From assembly GCA_964249405.1 (NCBI GenBank), contig CAXUBX010000002.1, positions 6,326 to 70,325 on the forward strand: a stretch of DNA of 64,000 bases. The letters are read 5' to 3'. Of this stretch, positions 36,636-45,985 are shown piece by piece (the first letter of the stretch is position 1; each line of letters starts with the position of its first letter). This DNA is from CAXTPV01 sp964249405 (GTDB taxonomy: Bacteria > Pseudomonadota > Alphaproteobacteria > Acetobacterales > Acetobacteraceae). The position numbers and the translations under genes are program-made. The notes beneath the pieces are model-generated. The model saw only the letters and a program-made list of their open reading frames with translations. It had not been told where the DNA came from and did no database searches.

Positions 36636-39524
36636 ATGGCGGGGAGCATCCGCGTGCGCGGCGCGCGAGAGCACAATCTCAAGAACATCGACGTCGAAAT
36701 CCCCCGCGATAAGCTGACCGTCATCACCGGACTGTCCGGATCCGGAAAGTCCTCGCTCGCCTTCGACACCATCTACGCGGAAGGCCAACGACGCTACGTC
36801 GAGAGCCTGTCGGCCTATGCGAGGCAGTTCCTGGAGCTTGCGGGCAAGCCGGACGTGGACGCGATCGAGGGCCTGTCGCCCGCGATCTCGATCGAGCAGA
36901 AGACCACCAGCAGGAACCCGCGCTCCACCGTCGGCACGGTGACCGAGATCCACGACTACATGCGCCTCCTCTGGGCGCGGGCCGGCGTGCCGCACTCGCC
37001 GGCGACCGGACTGCCGATCGAGGCGCAGACGGTCAGCCAGATGGTGGACCGCGTGCTGGCGATGCCGGAGGGCACGCGGCTGATGCTGCTGGCGGCCGTG
37101 GTGCGCGACCGGAAGGGCGAATACCGCAAGGAACTCGCCGACCTGCAGCGACGCGGCTTCACCCGGGTCAAGGTGGACGGCACGCTGCACGAGATCGGCG
37201 AGGTGCCGGCGCTCAACCGCAAGCTCAAGCACACGATCGAGGCGGTGATCGACCGCGTCGTGGTCAAGGACGGGCTCGCCGCGCGGCTCGCGGACAGTTT
37301 CGAGAGCGGGCTCGCCCTCGGCGACGGCATCGTCTACGCCGAGGAGGTCGCTCGCGGCGAGGCGAAGGACCCGCCGCGGCGGACCGTGTTCTCGTCCCGC
37401 TTCGCCTGTCCGGTCTCGGGCTTCACCATCGAGGAGATCGAGCCGCGGCTGTTCTCGTTCAACTCGCCGCAGGGTGCGTGCCCGGTCTGCGACGGGCTCG
37501 GTTCGGAGAGCTTCTTCGACGCCCGGCTGGTGGTCCCCGACGAGCGGATCAGCCTGCTCGACGGCGCGATCGCACCCTGGCGCGGCTCGCAGAGCCCGTA
37601 CTACGACCAGACCCTCGCCTCGCTCACCCGGCACTTCAAGGTGCCGATGTCGACGCCGTGGTCGATGCTGCCGGCACGGGTCCGGGACGCGCTGCTGCAC
37701 GGCACGGCCGATGCGCCCGTCCCGTTCACCTACAAGGACGACGTGCGCTCCTACACGGTGACCAAGCCGTTCGAGGGCGTGCTGAAGAACCTCGAGCGGC
37801 GCTGGAAGGAGACCGACAGCGCCTGGGTCCGCGAGGAGCTGTCGCGCTACCAGGGCGAGAAGCCCTGTGCGGCCTGCGGCGGCAAGCGACTGAAGCCGCA
37901 GGCGCTGTCGGTCAAGATCGCGGGTCTCGACATCGCCGAGAGCTCCGAGATGCCGATCCGGCGCGCGCTCGACTGGTTCGGCGGCGTGGACGCGACGCTG
38001 AACCCGCAGCGACGGGCGATCGCGACCCGGATCCTGCGCGAGATCACCGAGCGCCTCCGCTTCCTCGACGATGTCGGCCTCGAATACCTCACGCTGTCGC
38101 GGGGCTCGGCCACGCTCTCGGGTGGCGAGAGCCAGCGCATCCGGCTCGCGAGCCAGATCGGGTCGGGACTCACCGGCGTGCTCTACGTGCTCGACGAACC
38201 CTCGATCGGGCTGCATCAGCGCGACAACGAGCGGCTGCTCGGCACGCTCCGCCGGCTGCGCGACCTCGGCAACACGGTGCTCGTGGTCGAGCACGACGAG
38301 GACGCGATCCGGGCCGCCGACCACCTGATCGACATGGGGCCGGCCGCCGGAGCGCATGGCGGCGAGGTCATCGCCTCGGGAACGCCGGAGGCGGTCGCCG
38401 CCCACCAGACCTCGCTGACCGGCGCCTACCTCTCGGGACGACGCTCGATCGCGGTGCCCGCCCGCCGCCGACCCACCGATCCGAAACGCACGCTCACGCT
38501 GACCGGGGCGCGCGGCAACAACCTCAAGGACGTGACCGCCCGGATCCCGCTCGGGACGTTCACCTGCGTCACCGGCGTCTCGGGCGGCGGCAAGTCGACG
38601 CTGATCGTGGACACCCTGTTCAAGGCGGTGTCGCGGCGGCTTATGGGCTCGGGGGAGATCCCCTCGCCGTTCGAGCGCCTCGAAGGGCTGGAGCTGATCG
38701 ACAAGATCATCGACATCGACCAGTCGCCGATCGGGCGGACGCCGCGTTCGAATCCCGCGACCTACACGGACCTGTTCGGCCCGATCCGGGACTGGTTCGC
38801 CGAGCTCCCGGAGAGCCGCGCGCGCGGCTACAAGTCCGGCCGCTTCTCGTTCAACGTGAAGGGCGGACGCTGCGAGGCCTGCCAGGGCGACGGCGTGATC
38901 AAGATCGAGATGCACTTCCTGCCGGACGTCTACGTCACCTGCGATGTCTGCCGCGGCCAGCGCTACAACCGCGAGACGCTCGAGATCCGGTTCCGCGGCC
39001 GCTCGATCGCGGAGATCCTGGAGCTCAGCGTCTCGGAGGCGGTGCCGCTGTTCTCGGCGGTGAGCCGCATCCACGACCGGCTGCTCGTGCTGGAGCGGGT
39101 CGGCCTCGGCTACGTGAAGCTCGGCCAGCAGGCGACCACGCTGTCGGGGGGCGAGGCACAGCGCATCAAGCTCGCGAAAGAGCTCGCGCGCCGCGCCACG
39201 GGACGCACCCTCTACATCCTCGACGAGCCGACCACCGGGCTCCACTCCGAGGACGTGCGCAAGCTGCTTGAGCTGCTGCACGCGCTGGTCGAGGCGGGCA
39301 ACACGGTGCTGGTGATCGAGCACAATCTCGACGTCATCAAGACCGCCGACTGGATCCTCGATCTCGGGCCGGAAGGCGGCGATGGCGGCGGCCGCATCGT
39401 GGTGGAGGGCACGCCCGAGATGGTGGCCGCCACCCCGGGCAGCCACACCGCCCGGTTCCTCGCCCCGCTGCTCCCGGCACCGGAAGCGACGCCGCGCCGT
39501 CGGGTCGGATCGCGTCGCGGCTGA
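36636..39524 (+). CDS. uvrA: Excinuclease ABC subunit A
   Basis: A 962-residue damage-recognition ATPase of nucleotide excision repair. It has two ABC modules: Walker A GLSGSGKSSLAF near residue 31 with LSGGES in the first, and GVSGGGKSTL with LSGGEAQRIKLAKEL in the second. The zinc modules are CPVCDGLG and the CxxC pairs of RCEACQGDG and CDVCRGQ. GSGGE-type residues are intact and the length is normal. The ATG at 36636 follows GGAACGAGGG. Confidence 0.97.
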   Translation: MAGSIRVRGAREHNLKNIDVEIPRDKLTVITGLSGSGKSSLAFDTIYAEGQRRYVESLSAYARQFLELAGKPDVDAIEGLSPAISIEQKTTSRNPRSTVGTVTEIHDYMRLLWARAGVPHSPATGLPIEAQTVSQMVDRVLAMPEGTRLMLLAAVVRDRKGEYRKELADLQRRGFTRVKVDGTLHEIGEVPALNRKLKHTIEAVIDRVVVKDGLAARLADSFESGLALGDGIVYAEEVARGEAKDPPRRTVFSSRFACPVSGFTIEEIEPRLFSFNSPQGACPVCDGLGSESFFDARLVVPDERISLLDGAIAPWRGSQSPYYDQTLASLTRHFKVPMSTPWSMLPARVRDALLHGTADAPVPFTYKDDVRSYTVTKPFEGVLKNLERRWKETDSAWVREELSRYQGEKPCAACGGKRLKPQALSVKIAGLDIAESSEMPIRRALDWFGGVDATLNPQRRAIATRILREITERLRFLDDVGLEYLTLSRGSATLSGGESQRIRLASQIGSGLTGVLYVLDEPSIGLHQRDNERLLGTLRRLRDLGNTVLVVEHDEDAIRAADHLIDMGPAAGAHGGEVIASGTPEAVAAHQTSLTGAYLSGRRSIAVPARRRPTDPKRTLTLTGARGNNLKDVTARIPLGTFTCVTGVSGGGKSTLIVDTLFKAVSRRLMGSGEIPSPFERLEGLELIDKIIDIDQSPIGRTPRSNPATYTDLFGPIRDWFAELPESRARGYKSGRFSFNVKGGRCEACQGDGVIKIEMHFLPDVYVTCDVCRGQRYNRETLEIRFRGRSIAEILELSVSEAVPLFSAVSRIHDRLLVLERVGLGYVKLGQQATTLSGGEAQRIKLAKELARRATGRTLYILDEPTTGLHSEDVRKLLELLHALVEAGNTVLVIEHNLDVIKTADWILDLGPEGGDGGGRIVVEGTPEMVAATPGSHTARFLAPLLPAPEATPRRRVGSRRG

Positions 39525-39561
39525 CGCCGGTCCACCCACGCCCGGCGCCGGCGGGCCTCGG

Positions 39562-41520
39562 TCAGGCCACGACCGGCAGCTTCGGCTCGACCTGAACGCC
39601 CCGCGACAGGTCGAGGGCCGCGTTGACCGCCTCCCGGAGCGAGGAGACCGAGAGGTCGGCACCGGTCATGCCCCGCAGATCCTCGTCCGCCAGGAGCGGG
39701 TCATCGGCCGGCCAGAGCCCGATCACGAACGTCGCGTCGGGGAAGTGCCCGCGCAGCCTCCGCAGCAGGTAGCGGAGATGGGTCTGCTTGCCGGTGATCT
39801 CGAGATAGGACACGCACACCATGGCGACGCCCGCGCGCGGGATCGCGGGGAGTGCGGCGCGCGACACCCCGGCGTGGTCGATCACCCGCGCGCCGATCCC
39901 GTGCTTCCGCATCAGCTGGGCCAGCATGAGCGCCGCCGCCTCGTCGAGCGGTCCCCGACCCGACACGCAGAGGACCGGCGTCTCGCCCCGCCAGACCGGC
40001 GCCCTGTCTTCCGGGCGCACCGCCCCGCCGTTCGGGGCTTGCTCCTGCCCGACCCGTCGTTCCGGCCGGTCGAGCCCGGCGACCCCGTCGTCGGGACGTC
40101 CGCTCGGAGGCGGGTCGTCATCGTCGTGGCCGTCGAGATCGGAGACCAGCTCCGCGACCGCCTCGCGGATCACCGAGAGCCGTTCCTCCGGAAGCGTTCC
40201 CCGCGCGTGGTCCGAGGCGGCGAGCTGCAACGCCTTGAGCGCGACGTCGTCGTAGTACGACGAGAGCGCGCGGGCCCGGAGCAGCGCCTCGGCCTGCTCG
40301 AGCACCTCGTCCGTGTCGCCAGCCAGCATGCGCTGGTAGAACCCCTCAATCGGCGTCAGCGCCGGCCGGTCGCCGAGCAGCACGTCGAGGAATTCGAGCC
40401 GCTTCACGTGGCGGCCGAGCACCACCAGGCAGAGCGTGATCGGTGTCGACAGGATCAGCCCGATCGGCCCCCAGATCCAGCTCCAGAAGATCGCAACGAT
40501 GATCACCGCGGCCGGCGAGAGCCCGGTGCTGTGGCCATAGACCATCGGCTCGACCGCCTGGCCGACGATGGCTTCGACGACCACGAACAGCGCCACCGTC
40601 TCGAGCGCCATCGCCCAGCCCGGCTCGACCGCCGCCGCCAGCATCGCCGGCAGCAGCCCCGCGATGAAGGACCCGACATAGGGCACGAAGCGCAGCAGCA
40701 TGCCGACCACGCCCCAGAGGATCGGGCTCGGCACGCCGATGATCGTGAGCCCGATGCCGACGACGACGCCGAACGAGGCGTTCACCGCGAGCTGCGACAG
40801 GAAGTAGCGCGACAGCCGGCGCGCCGCGTCGTCGATCGCCAGCGTGGTCCGGTGGAGGTCGGACGAGCCGAACAGGCGGATCACCCGGTCCCGCAGGTCC
40901 TCCTGCTGGAGCAGCACGAACACCGCGACCACGATCACGATGCCGAACGTCTCGAACGGCGCCAGCACGGGGCCGAGAAAGCGGTGGAGCAGCGCGAGCG
41001 GCGACGGCGCCCCGTTCTCGATCGTGACGGGCATCGCCCGCGAGCCGCCGCGCGCGTGGCCGGCCGCGCCCGGCGCCGGAGACGGGCCGCCGACATTGCG
41101 GCCGGCGACCCGGGAGAGGTCGGCGATCACCCGGTCGGCACGGGACGCGGCGAAATCCTGGACGCTGGCGACCTTGGTCTCGATCGTCGCCTGGTAGGAG
41201 GATGCGTTCTCGGCCAGTCCCGCCACCTGGGTGCCGATCAGCGCCCCCAGCATCAGGATGAGGGCGAAGGCGACCGTGACCGAGAGCAGGACCGATGGCA
41301 CCTTCGGCAGTCCGATCCGGCGAAGCGTCCGGACCAGGGGCGCGAGCACGAAGCTCAGCAGCACGGACAGCGTGATCGGGACCAGGACCTGCTGGCCGAG
41401 GTAGAGCGCCGCGATCACGACGACACCGACGGCGAGGCCGAGCAGGCCGCCCGGGTTCGGCGTTTCGGCGGCGGGCACGCGCGCGCGGGGCAGAGGCAGC
41501 ACGGTCTGCGGATTGGCCAC
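39562..41520 (-). CDS. AI-2E family transporter with extra C-terminal soluble domain
   Basis: A 652-residue protein. Residues ~25-370 hold the AI-2E (UPF0118) membrane domain, with paired helices at the start, VVGIGLTIIGVPSPILWGVVGMLLRFVPYVG in the middle and PIGLILSTPITLCLVVLGRHV at the end. A ~280-residue cytoplasmic extension follows. Its last ~130 residues (VLCVSGRGPLDEAAALMLAQL, CVSYLEITGKQ, DATFVIGLWP) have the alternating strand-helix look of a cobalamin-binding-like Rossmannoid fold without the DxHxxG motif. Some AI-2E members are Na+/H+ antiporters; the substrate here is unknown. GTG at 41520 has GGAAAGG upstream. Confidence 0.82.
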   Translation of the reverse strand: MANPQTVLPLPRARVPAAETPNPGGLLGLAVGVVVIAALYLGQQVLVPITLSVLLSFVLAPLVRTLRRIGLPKVPSVLLSVTVAFALILMLGALIGTQVAGLAENASSYQATIETKVASVQDFAASRADRVIADLSRVAGRNVGGPSPAPGAAGHARGGSRAMPVTIENGAPSPLALLHRFLGPVLAPFETFGIVIVVAVFVLLQQEDLRDRVIRLFGSSDLHRTTLAIDDAARRLSRYFLSQLAVNASFGVVVGIGLTIIGVPSPILWGVVGMLLRFVPYVGSFIAGLLPAMLAAAVEPGWAMALETVALFVVVEAIVGQAVEPMVYGHSTGLSPAAVIIVAIFWSWIWGPIGLILSTPITLCLVVLGRHVKRLEFLDVLLGDRPALTPIEGFYQRMLAGDTDEVLEQAEALLRARALSSYYDDVALKALQLAASDHARGTLPEERLSVIREAVAELVSDLDGHDDDDPPPSGRPDDGVAGLDRPERRVGQEQAPNGGAVRPEDRAPVWRGETPVLCVSGRGPLDEAAALMLAQLMRKHGIGARVIDHAGVSRAALPAIPRAGVAMVCVSYLEITGKQTHLRYLLRRLRGHFPDATFVIGLWPADDPLLADEDLRGMTGADLSVSSLREAVNAALDLSRGVQVEPKLPVVA

Positions 41521-41597
41521 TTCACGCCCTTTCCGGCTTCCGGGACGAACGGATCCCGGAACGATCCTGATGGAAAGCGGCAACCGGACCGACGGTT

Positions 41598-42329
41598 TCA
41601 GGCCGACCCGAGGAGAGATGCGAGATCGAGACAGTCCCGCGCCGCGAGTCCGGTGCAGGCGGGCGGCCTCGCGTCGTTCGGCGCCGTCCCGAACTCCAGC
41701 GGCCGGTCGATGAAGATCGCCTGCATGCCCTCGCCGTGCGCCGCCTCGAGATCGTACGGGTGGGAGGCGACCATCGCGATCCGGTCGGGCGGCAGCCCGA
41801 GCGCCCTGATGGCGAGACGGTACATGCGCCTGTCCGGCTTGAAGGCGTCGATGAGGTCACTCGTCAGCAGCGCGTGGAAGGCGAGATCGTGTCGGGCGCT
41901 CATCGCGAGCGTGGCGGCGAAGCCGCCGTTGGTCAGCGCCACCAGCCTGAACCGCCGGCGGAGCCGACGCAGGCCGTCGGCCGTGTCGGGCCAAGGCTCG
42001 AGCGCGGTCCAGATCTCGGTGAGGGCGTCCCGTGCCGCCGGCTCGATCCGGCCGGACAGCCCGGCCGCCTCGAGCACCTCGTCTAGTCCTTCCCGATAGA
42101 TCGTCGCGGTCGGCACGAACCCGCGTCCGCCGCTTGTGACCCGCTCCATGCCGGCGAAGTAGGTGCGTCGCCAATGGTTGGTCAGCGCCGCGACATCCAC
42201 GCTCGCCGCTTCCCGCTCGACGAGCGCCGTCGTGAACGCCCGGCTGACCGGTGTGAAGAAGTCGAGCAGCGTTCCCTGCACGTCGAACACGAGGGCATCG
42301 ATCGCGGCCGGATCGATCGCGCGGCTCAC
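41598..42329 (-). CDS. Haloacid dehalogenase type II (HAD superfamily)
   Basis: A 243-residue HAD hydrolase. Motif I is VFDVQGTLLD (nucleophile D with no second Asp, as in L-2-haloacid dehalogenases), motif II is LTNGGF, motif III is KPDRRMYRLA and motif IV is MVASHPYDLEAA. The family hydrolyses 2-haloalkanoates or small phosphoesters. A GTG at 42329 overlaps the upstream slipin stop (GTGA), so the two are coupled although no functional link is known. Confidence 0.88.
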   Translation of the reverse strand: MSRAIDPAAIDALVFDVQGTLLDFFTPVSRAFTTALVEREAASVDVAALTNHWRRTYFAGMERVTSGGRGFVPTATIYREGLDEVLEAAGLSGRIEPAARDALTEIWTALEPWPDTADGLRRLRRRFRLVALTNGGFAATLAMSARHDLAFHALLTSDLIDAFKPDRRMYRLAIRALGLPPDRIAMVASHPYDLEAAHGEGMQAIFIDRPLEFGTAPNDARPPACTGLAARDCLDLASLLGSA

Positions 42330-43108
42330 GGGGACGGCTCCTGCTTTGCGGCGTGGCCGAACGCGCGGCCGAGACTGGAGACGAGTTCGGTCGGGATCAG
42401 CACCGTCGCCCCTCGATCCTTGTTCATCTCGAACAGCAGGTTCATCTGCCGGAGCGCCAGCGCCGCCGGATTGACGGCGTAGAGTTCGGCCGCGCGGCCG
42501 ATCTCGACCGCGACCGCCGCCTCGGCCGACGCCAGCGTCACGCGCGCATCGCGCTCCCGCTCGGCCTGCGCCTGCCGGCTCATCGCGTCCTGCAGGCTTG
42601 CCGGAATGATGACGTCGCGGATCTCGACCGAGCGCACGGCGACCCCCCAGCCGGCGATCTTCCGGCCGATCGTCGCCTGGAGCTGGGCGTCCGCGGCCTG
42701 ACGGTCGGACAGCAGCTTGCCGAGGTCGGACGCTCCGATCATCTCGCGCAGGCTGGTCTGTGCCACGCTCTCGATCGCGCGCGCATAGTCGCGGATCGCC
42801 AGCGCCGCCCGTGCCGCGTCCTCCACCTGCCAGAAGATGATCGCGTCCACCCCGACCGCGACCGTGTCCCGGGTCAGCGCCTGTTCGGCGGTGATATTGG
42901 CGGTCTGGATCCTGAGATCGATCAGGGCGGCGACCTGGTCGATGAACGGGATCAGCACGTAGAAGCCGGGGCCGCGCACGCCGGTGAAGCGGCCGAGCCG
43001 GAGCACGATCGCCCGCTGCCACTCCCGGGCCACCCGGAACGACAGCCAGAGCAGCACCACCACGATGGCGACGGGCACGATGACGACGAGCGGAAGCGCG
43101 GGGTTCAT
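42326..43108 (-). CDS. Slipin family (SPFH/band 7) membrane protein
   Basis: A 260-residue stomatin-like protein. One N-terminal helix (residues ~4-24) is followed by the SPFH domain (EWQRAIVLRLGRF, GPGFYVLIPFIDQVAALIDLRI, VEIRDVIIPASLQDAMSRQAQAER). A helical C-terminal segment completes it. Slipins form membrane rings and often pair with NfeD; no nfeD gene is adjacent here. It is coupled to a HAD gene downstream. Confidence 0.92.
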   Translation of the reverse strand: MNPALPLVVIVPVAIVVVLLWLSFRVAREWQRAIVLRLGRFTGVRGPGFYVLIPFIDQVAALIDLRIQTANITAEQALTRDTVAVGVDAIIFWQVEDAARAALAIRDYARAIESVAQTSLREMIGASDLGKLLSDRQAADAQLQATIGRKIAGWGVAVRSVEIRDVIIPASLQDAMSRQAQAERERDARVTLASAEAAVAVEIGRAAELYAVNPAALALRQMNLLFEMNKDRGATVLIPTELVSSLGRAFGHAAKQEPSP

Positions 43109-43160
43109 GGCGACGATCGGCTGCTGATGAGCCGGACCAACGCGACGAGGCCCTGTTCGT

Positions 43161-43979
43161 TCAGCGGATCGATCCCGACCACCAGCGGACCGCGACCGCG
43201 AGCATGTCGGCGGGCGGGCGTCGTCGTCCCGGCGCCGCCGGTCGTCCGGCCGCCACGCGCCGGAGATCACGCCGCGCCAGGACCGCGTGGAGGGCGGCGG
43301 CGCGCTCCTGGCGCGGGGCATCGAACGTCGGCAGCAGGTCCAGCCGACCGAGAACGTCATGCGCCAGGAGCGACGCCTCGCCGTCTTCCGTGCCGGCCGG
43401 CAGGGCCTCGCGTCCCACCTTGCGTAGCGCCTCGCGGTGAAGGAGCGCGGCCCCCGCGCCATAGGCGGCGCCGGCCGTGGCGCACCAGTCGAGCGCGCCT
43501 TCACGAAGGCCGCACAGCCCGGCGATGGCGACAGCGAGCCGGCCGGGACCGAGCTCGAAGCGTGCCCACCAGGCGTCGAGGTCGGGTGCCGGACCCTCGA
43601 GCTCGGCCTCGCGCGCCTCGATCATCGCCTGCAACGGCGCGGGATCGAGCGCGCCCGCGTCGACCAGGGCGGCGAGCGGCGTCGCGACATCGTGGCGCTG
43701 CTTCCGGCCGTCCAGCACGTCGCGCCACCACTGGAGGCGGATCGCGGCGGTCATCCGGCTCTCGTCCGAACCGGTCGCGCGCCGGGACGTCACCTCGACG
43801 GCGCGCGCGAGCTCGTGGTTGAACGCGGCGAGCGTGAACGCCGCCTCGCGCCGGGCGGCGGGCACGAACAGGCAGATCAGGAACCGGTCCGGATCGTGCC
43901 GCCTGACCAGTGCGGCGGCGGGCGACAGATCCGGTTCCCGGGCTGCGACCAATCCGTCTCCTCGGCGTTGACCTGTCAT
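43161..43979 (-). CDS. Squalene/phytoene synthase-like protein, probably non-catalytic
   Basis: A 272-residue member of the squalene/phytoene synthase superfamily. Family blocks are RLQWWRDVLDG and AGAAYGAGAALLHREAL. The first Asp-rich metal motif (DxxxD) is not present where expected (FNHELARAVEV), and the second is also degenerate. It therefore resembles the NDUFAF6-like subgroup involved in respiratory complex I assembly rather than carotenoid synthesis. In many alphaproteobacteria it follows secDF; secDF are absent here. The start is divergent from sod with a 38-base gap. Confidence 0.78.
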   Translation of the reverse strand: MTGQRRGDGLVAAREPDLSPAAALVRRHDPDRFLICLFVPAARREAAFTLAAFNHELARAVEVTSRRATGSDESRMTAAIRLQWWRDVLDGRKQRHDVATPLAALVDAGALDPAPLQAMIEAREAELEGPAPDLDAWWARFELGPGRLAVAIAGLCGLREGALDWCATAGAAYGAGAALLHREALRKVGREALPAGTEDGEASLLAHDVLGRLDLLPTFDAPRQERAAALHAVLARRDLRRVAAGRPAAPGRRRPPADMLAVAVRWWSGSIR

Positions 43980-44017
43980 CCCAGGCTTCCGCCCCACCAA
44001 CGGAGGGATCTCATCCC

Positions 44018-44626
44018 ATGGCGTTCGAACTTCCCGCACTTCCCTACGCCCACAACGCACTCGCCGGCCGCGGCATGTGCCAGGAGACGCTCGAGCTCCA
44101 TCACGACAAGCATCATCAGGCGTACGTGACCGCGCTGAACGGGTTCGTCGAGAAGGACGGCGCGCTGCAGGGCAAGTCTCTCGACGAGATCATCCAGGCG
44201 ACGCACGGCAAGGCGGACCAGGCGCCGGTGTTCAACAATGCCGGCCAACACTGGAACCACATCCTGTTCTGGCAGGCGATGAGCCCGAACGGCGGCGGCA
44301 TCCCGGGCAAGCTGGAAGCCAAGATCAAGGAGGATTTCGGCTCGGTGGACGCGTTCAAGGAGCAGTTCAAGCAGGCTGCCGCCACCCAGTTCGGCTCCGG
44401 CTGGGGTTGGCTCGTGCTCGGAACGGACGGCAAGCTCAAGGTGACCAAAACGCCGAACGGCGCGAACCCGGTCGCGACCGGCGAGGGCACCGCGCTGCTC
44501 GGCATCGACGTCTGGGAGCACTCCTACTACGTCGACTTCCGCAATCGCCGTCCCGACTACATCCAGAACTGGATGGACAAGATCGCGAACTACGAGTTCG
44601 CGGAAGCGCGGCTCGGCGCGGCCTGA
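44018..44626 (+). CDS. sodB: Superoxide dismutase, Fe/Mn family
   Basis: A 202-residue cytosolic superoxide dismutase. Metal ligands lie in LHHDKHHQAYV (H), NHILFWQAM (H) and IDVWEHSYYVDFRN (D and H). The residues around the active site, including the IDVWEHSYYVDF context, favour the iron type, but cambialism cannot be excluded. The ATG at 44018 follows GGAGGG. Only 38 bases separate it from the divergent gene, so its promoter lies in that gap or inside the neighbour. Confidence 0.95.
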   Translation: MAFELPALPYAHNALAGRGMCQETLELHHDKHHQAYVTALNGFVEKDGALQGKSLDEIIQATHGKADQAPVFNNAGQHWNHILFWQAMSPNGGGIPGKLEAKIKEDFGSVDAFKEQFKQAAATQFGSGWGWLVLGTDGKLKVTKTPNGANPVATGEGTALLGIDVWEHSYYVDFRNRRPDYIQNWMDKIANYEFAEARLGAA

Positions 44627-44682
44627 CCGCACCGACCGTTGTCCCTGGAGCGGGCTCGACCTCCGCGGGAGGCGTGCCCGCC

Positions 44683-45045
44683 TCAGGAGACCTTGGCGGC
44701 CGCGGTGTCGTTCGCGGCCTTGGGGTTGACCACGCTCGAGATCGTGTCGCGGAGCACCGTCACCCGAACGTTCGGCGCGATCTCGACCTCGATCTCCGCG
44801 GCACCGTCCCGGACCCTCTGCACCGTTCCGACGATGCCCCCCGCCGTGACCACCCGGTCGCCGCGACGGAGCGCGGCCAGCATGGTGCGCGTCTGTTTCT
44901 GCTTCTGCTGCTGCGGGCGAAAGAACAGGACGTAGAACACGACGAAGATGACGGCGATCGGCGCGAACTGCAGCGCCTGTGCGGACAGCCCCGCGAGGCC
45001 GCCGCCCGGCGCCTGCGCGTAGGCCGAGGAAATCAAAGGGATCAC
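44683..45045 (-). CDS. yajC: Preprotein translocase subunit YajC
   Basis: A 120-residue accessory subunit of the SecDF-YajC complex. It has a single membrane helix (about 22-42, PIAVIFVVFYVLFF) followed by the signature RPQQQKQKQ and a small beta domain (RGDRVVTAGGIVGTV). The start is GTG at 45045. secD and secF, normally directly downstream, are missing here; the next gene downstream is sod on the other strand. Confidence 0.95.
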   Translation of the reverse strand: MIPLISSAYAQAPGGGLAGLSAQALQFAPIAVIFVVFYVLFFRPQQQKQKQTRTMLAALRRGDRVVTAGGIVGTVQRVRDGAAEIEVEIAPNVRVTVLRDTISSVVNPKAANDTAAAKVS

Positions 45046-45128
45046 TGGCGTCGGGGCTCCACCTTGCCGGGGCTGCGGCCGGACCATAGGCTCCGGCCTC
45101 CTTCCGTCAAGGACACCCTGGACACGCG

Positions 45129-45983
45129 ATGCCGAGCGACATCGAACGACTGCTTGCACGCATCGCGGACGCGCTCGACCGTCTCGCTCCGACGCCACCG
45201 GAACCGGCCTCGCTCGACGGGAACGACGCGTTCTTGTGGCGGGGGATCGAAGGCCGGCTCGATCCCGTCAGGGCCGTTTCCGCGGTCGATCTTTCGCTGC
45301 TGCAGGGAATCACCCGGCAGCGCGACCTCGTGCTCGCCAACACGCGACGCTTTGCGTCCGGATCGCCCGCCAACAACGTCATGCTGTGGGGCGCGCGAGG
45401 CATGGGGAAATCCTCGCTGGTCAAGGCGGTTCATGCGACAGTCAACGCTGGACAGGCGCATACGCTGGCCCTGATCGAGATCGCACGTGACGAGCTCGCG
45501 ACCATGCCGGGCCTGCTCGCGATGCTCCGGCGCGCGAGCCGGCGTCGGGTGATCCTGTTCTGCGACGACCTGTCGTTCGACCGCGACGAGGCCGGGTACA
45601 AGGCCTTGAAGTCGGCCCTCGATGGCGGCATCGAGGGGCGGCCGTCGAACGTCCTCTTCTACGCGACCAGCAACCGCCGTCACCTGATGCCGCGCGACAT
45701 GATCGACAACGAGCGTTCCACCGCGGTCAACCCGGGCGAGGCGGTCGAGGAAAAGGTCTCGCTGTCCGACCGGTTCGGCCTCTCGATCGGGTTCCATGCC
45801 TGCGACCAGGAGACCTTCCTCGCGATGGTCGATGCCTACGCCCTCGCGCGCCGCCTCCCGATCGGGGCGGACGACCTGCACCGCCGTGCCAACGAATGGG
45901 CGATCACCCGCGGCGCGCGTTCCGGTCGTGTCGCCGTCCAGTTCATCGACGACTTGGCGGGTGCACTCGTCGAGGAGACCTGA
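45129..45983 (+). CDS. DUF815 family AAA+ ATPase
   Basis: A 284-residue P-loop ATPase with Walker A GARGMGKSSLVKA at about residues 89-101, Walker B-like VILFCDDLSFD and the sensor segment NVLFYATSNRRHLMPRDM. The DUF815 family is widespread in proteobacteria next to yajC but uncharacterised; it resembles DnaC/IstB-type AAA+ proteins. It is divergent from yajC with an 83-base gap and is followed two bases later by an MBL gene. Confidence 0.9.
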   Translation: MPSDIERLLARIADALDRLAPTPPEPASLDGNDAFLWRGIEGRLDPVRAVSAVDLSLLQGITRQRDLVLANTRRFASGSPANNVMLWGARGMGKSSLVKAVHATVNAGQAHTLALIEIARDELATMPGLLAMLRRASRRRVILFCDDLSFDRDEAGYKALKSALDGGIEGRPSNVLFYATSNRRHLMPRDMIDNERSTAVNPGEAVEEKVSLSDRFGLSIGFHACDQETFLAMVDAYALARRLPIGADDLHRRANEWAITRGARSGRVAVQFIDDLAGALVEET

Positions 45984-45985
45984 CC

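Noticed and set aside
36525..39662. A 1045-codon minus-strand frame opposite uvrA
   Set aside because: Antisense shadow of uvrA; it has no recognisable domain and a shadow-type composition.
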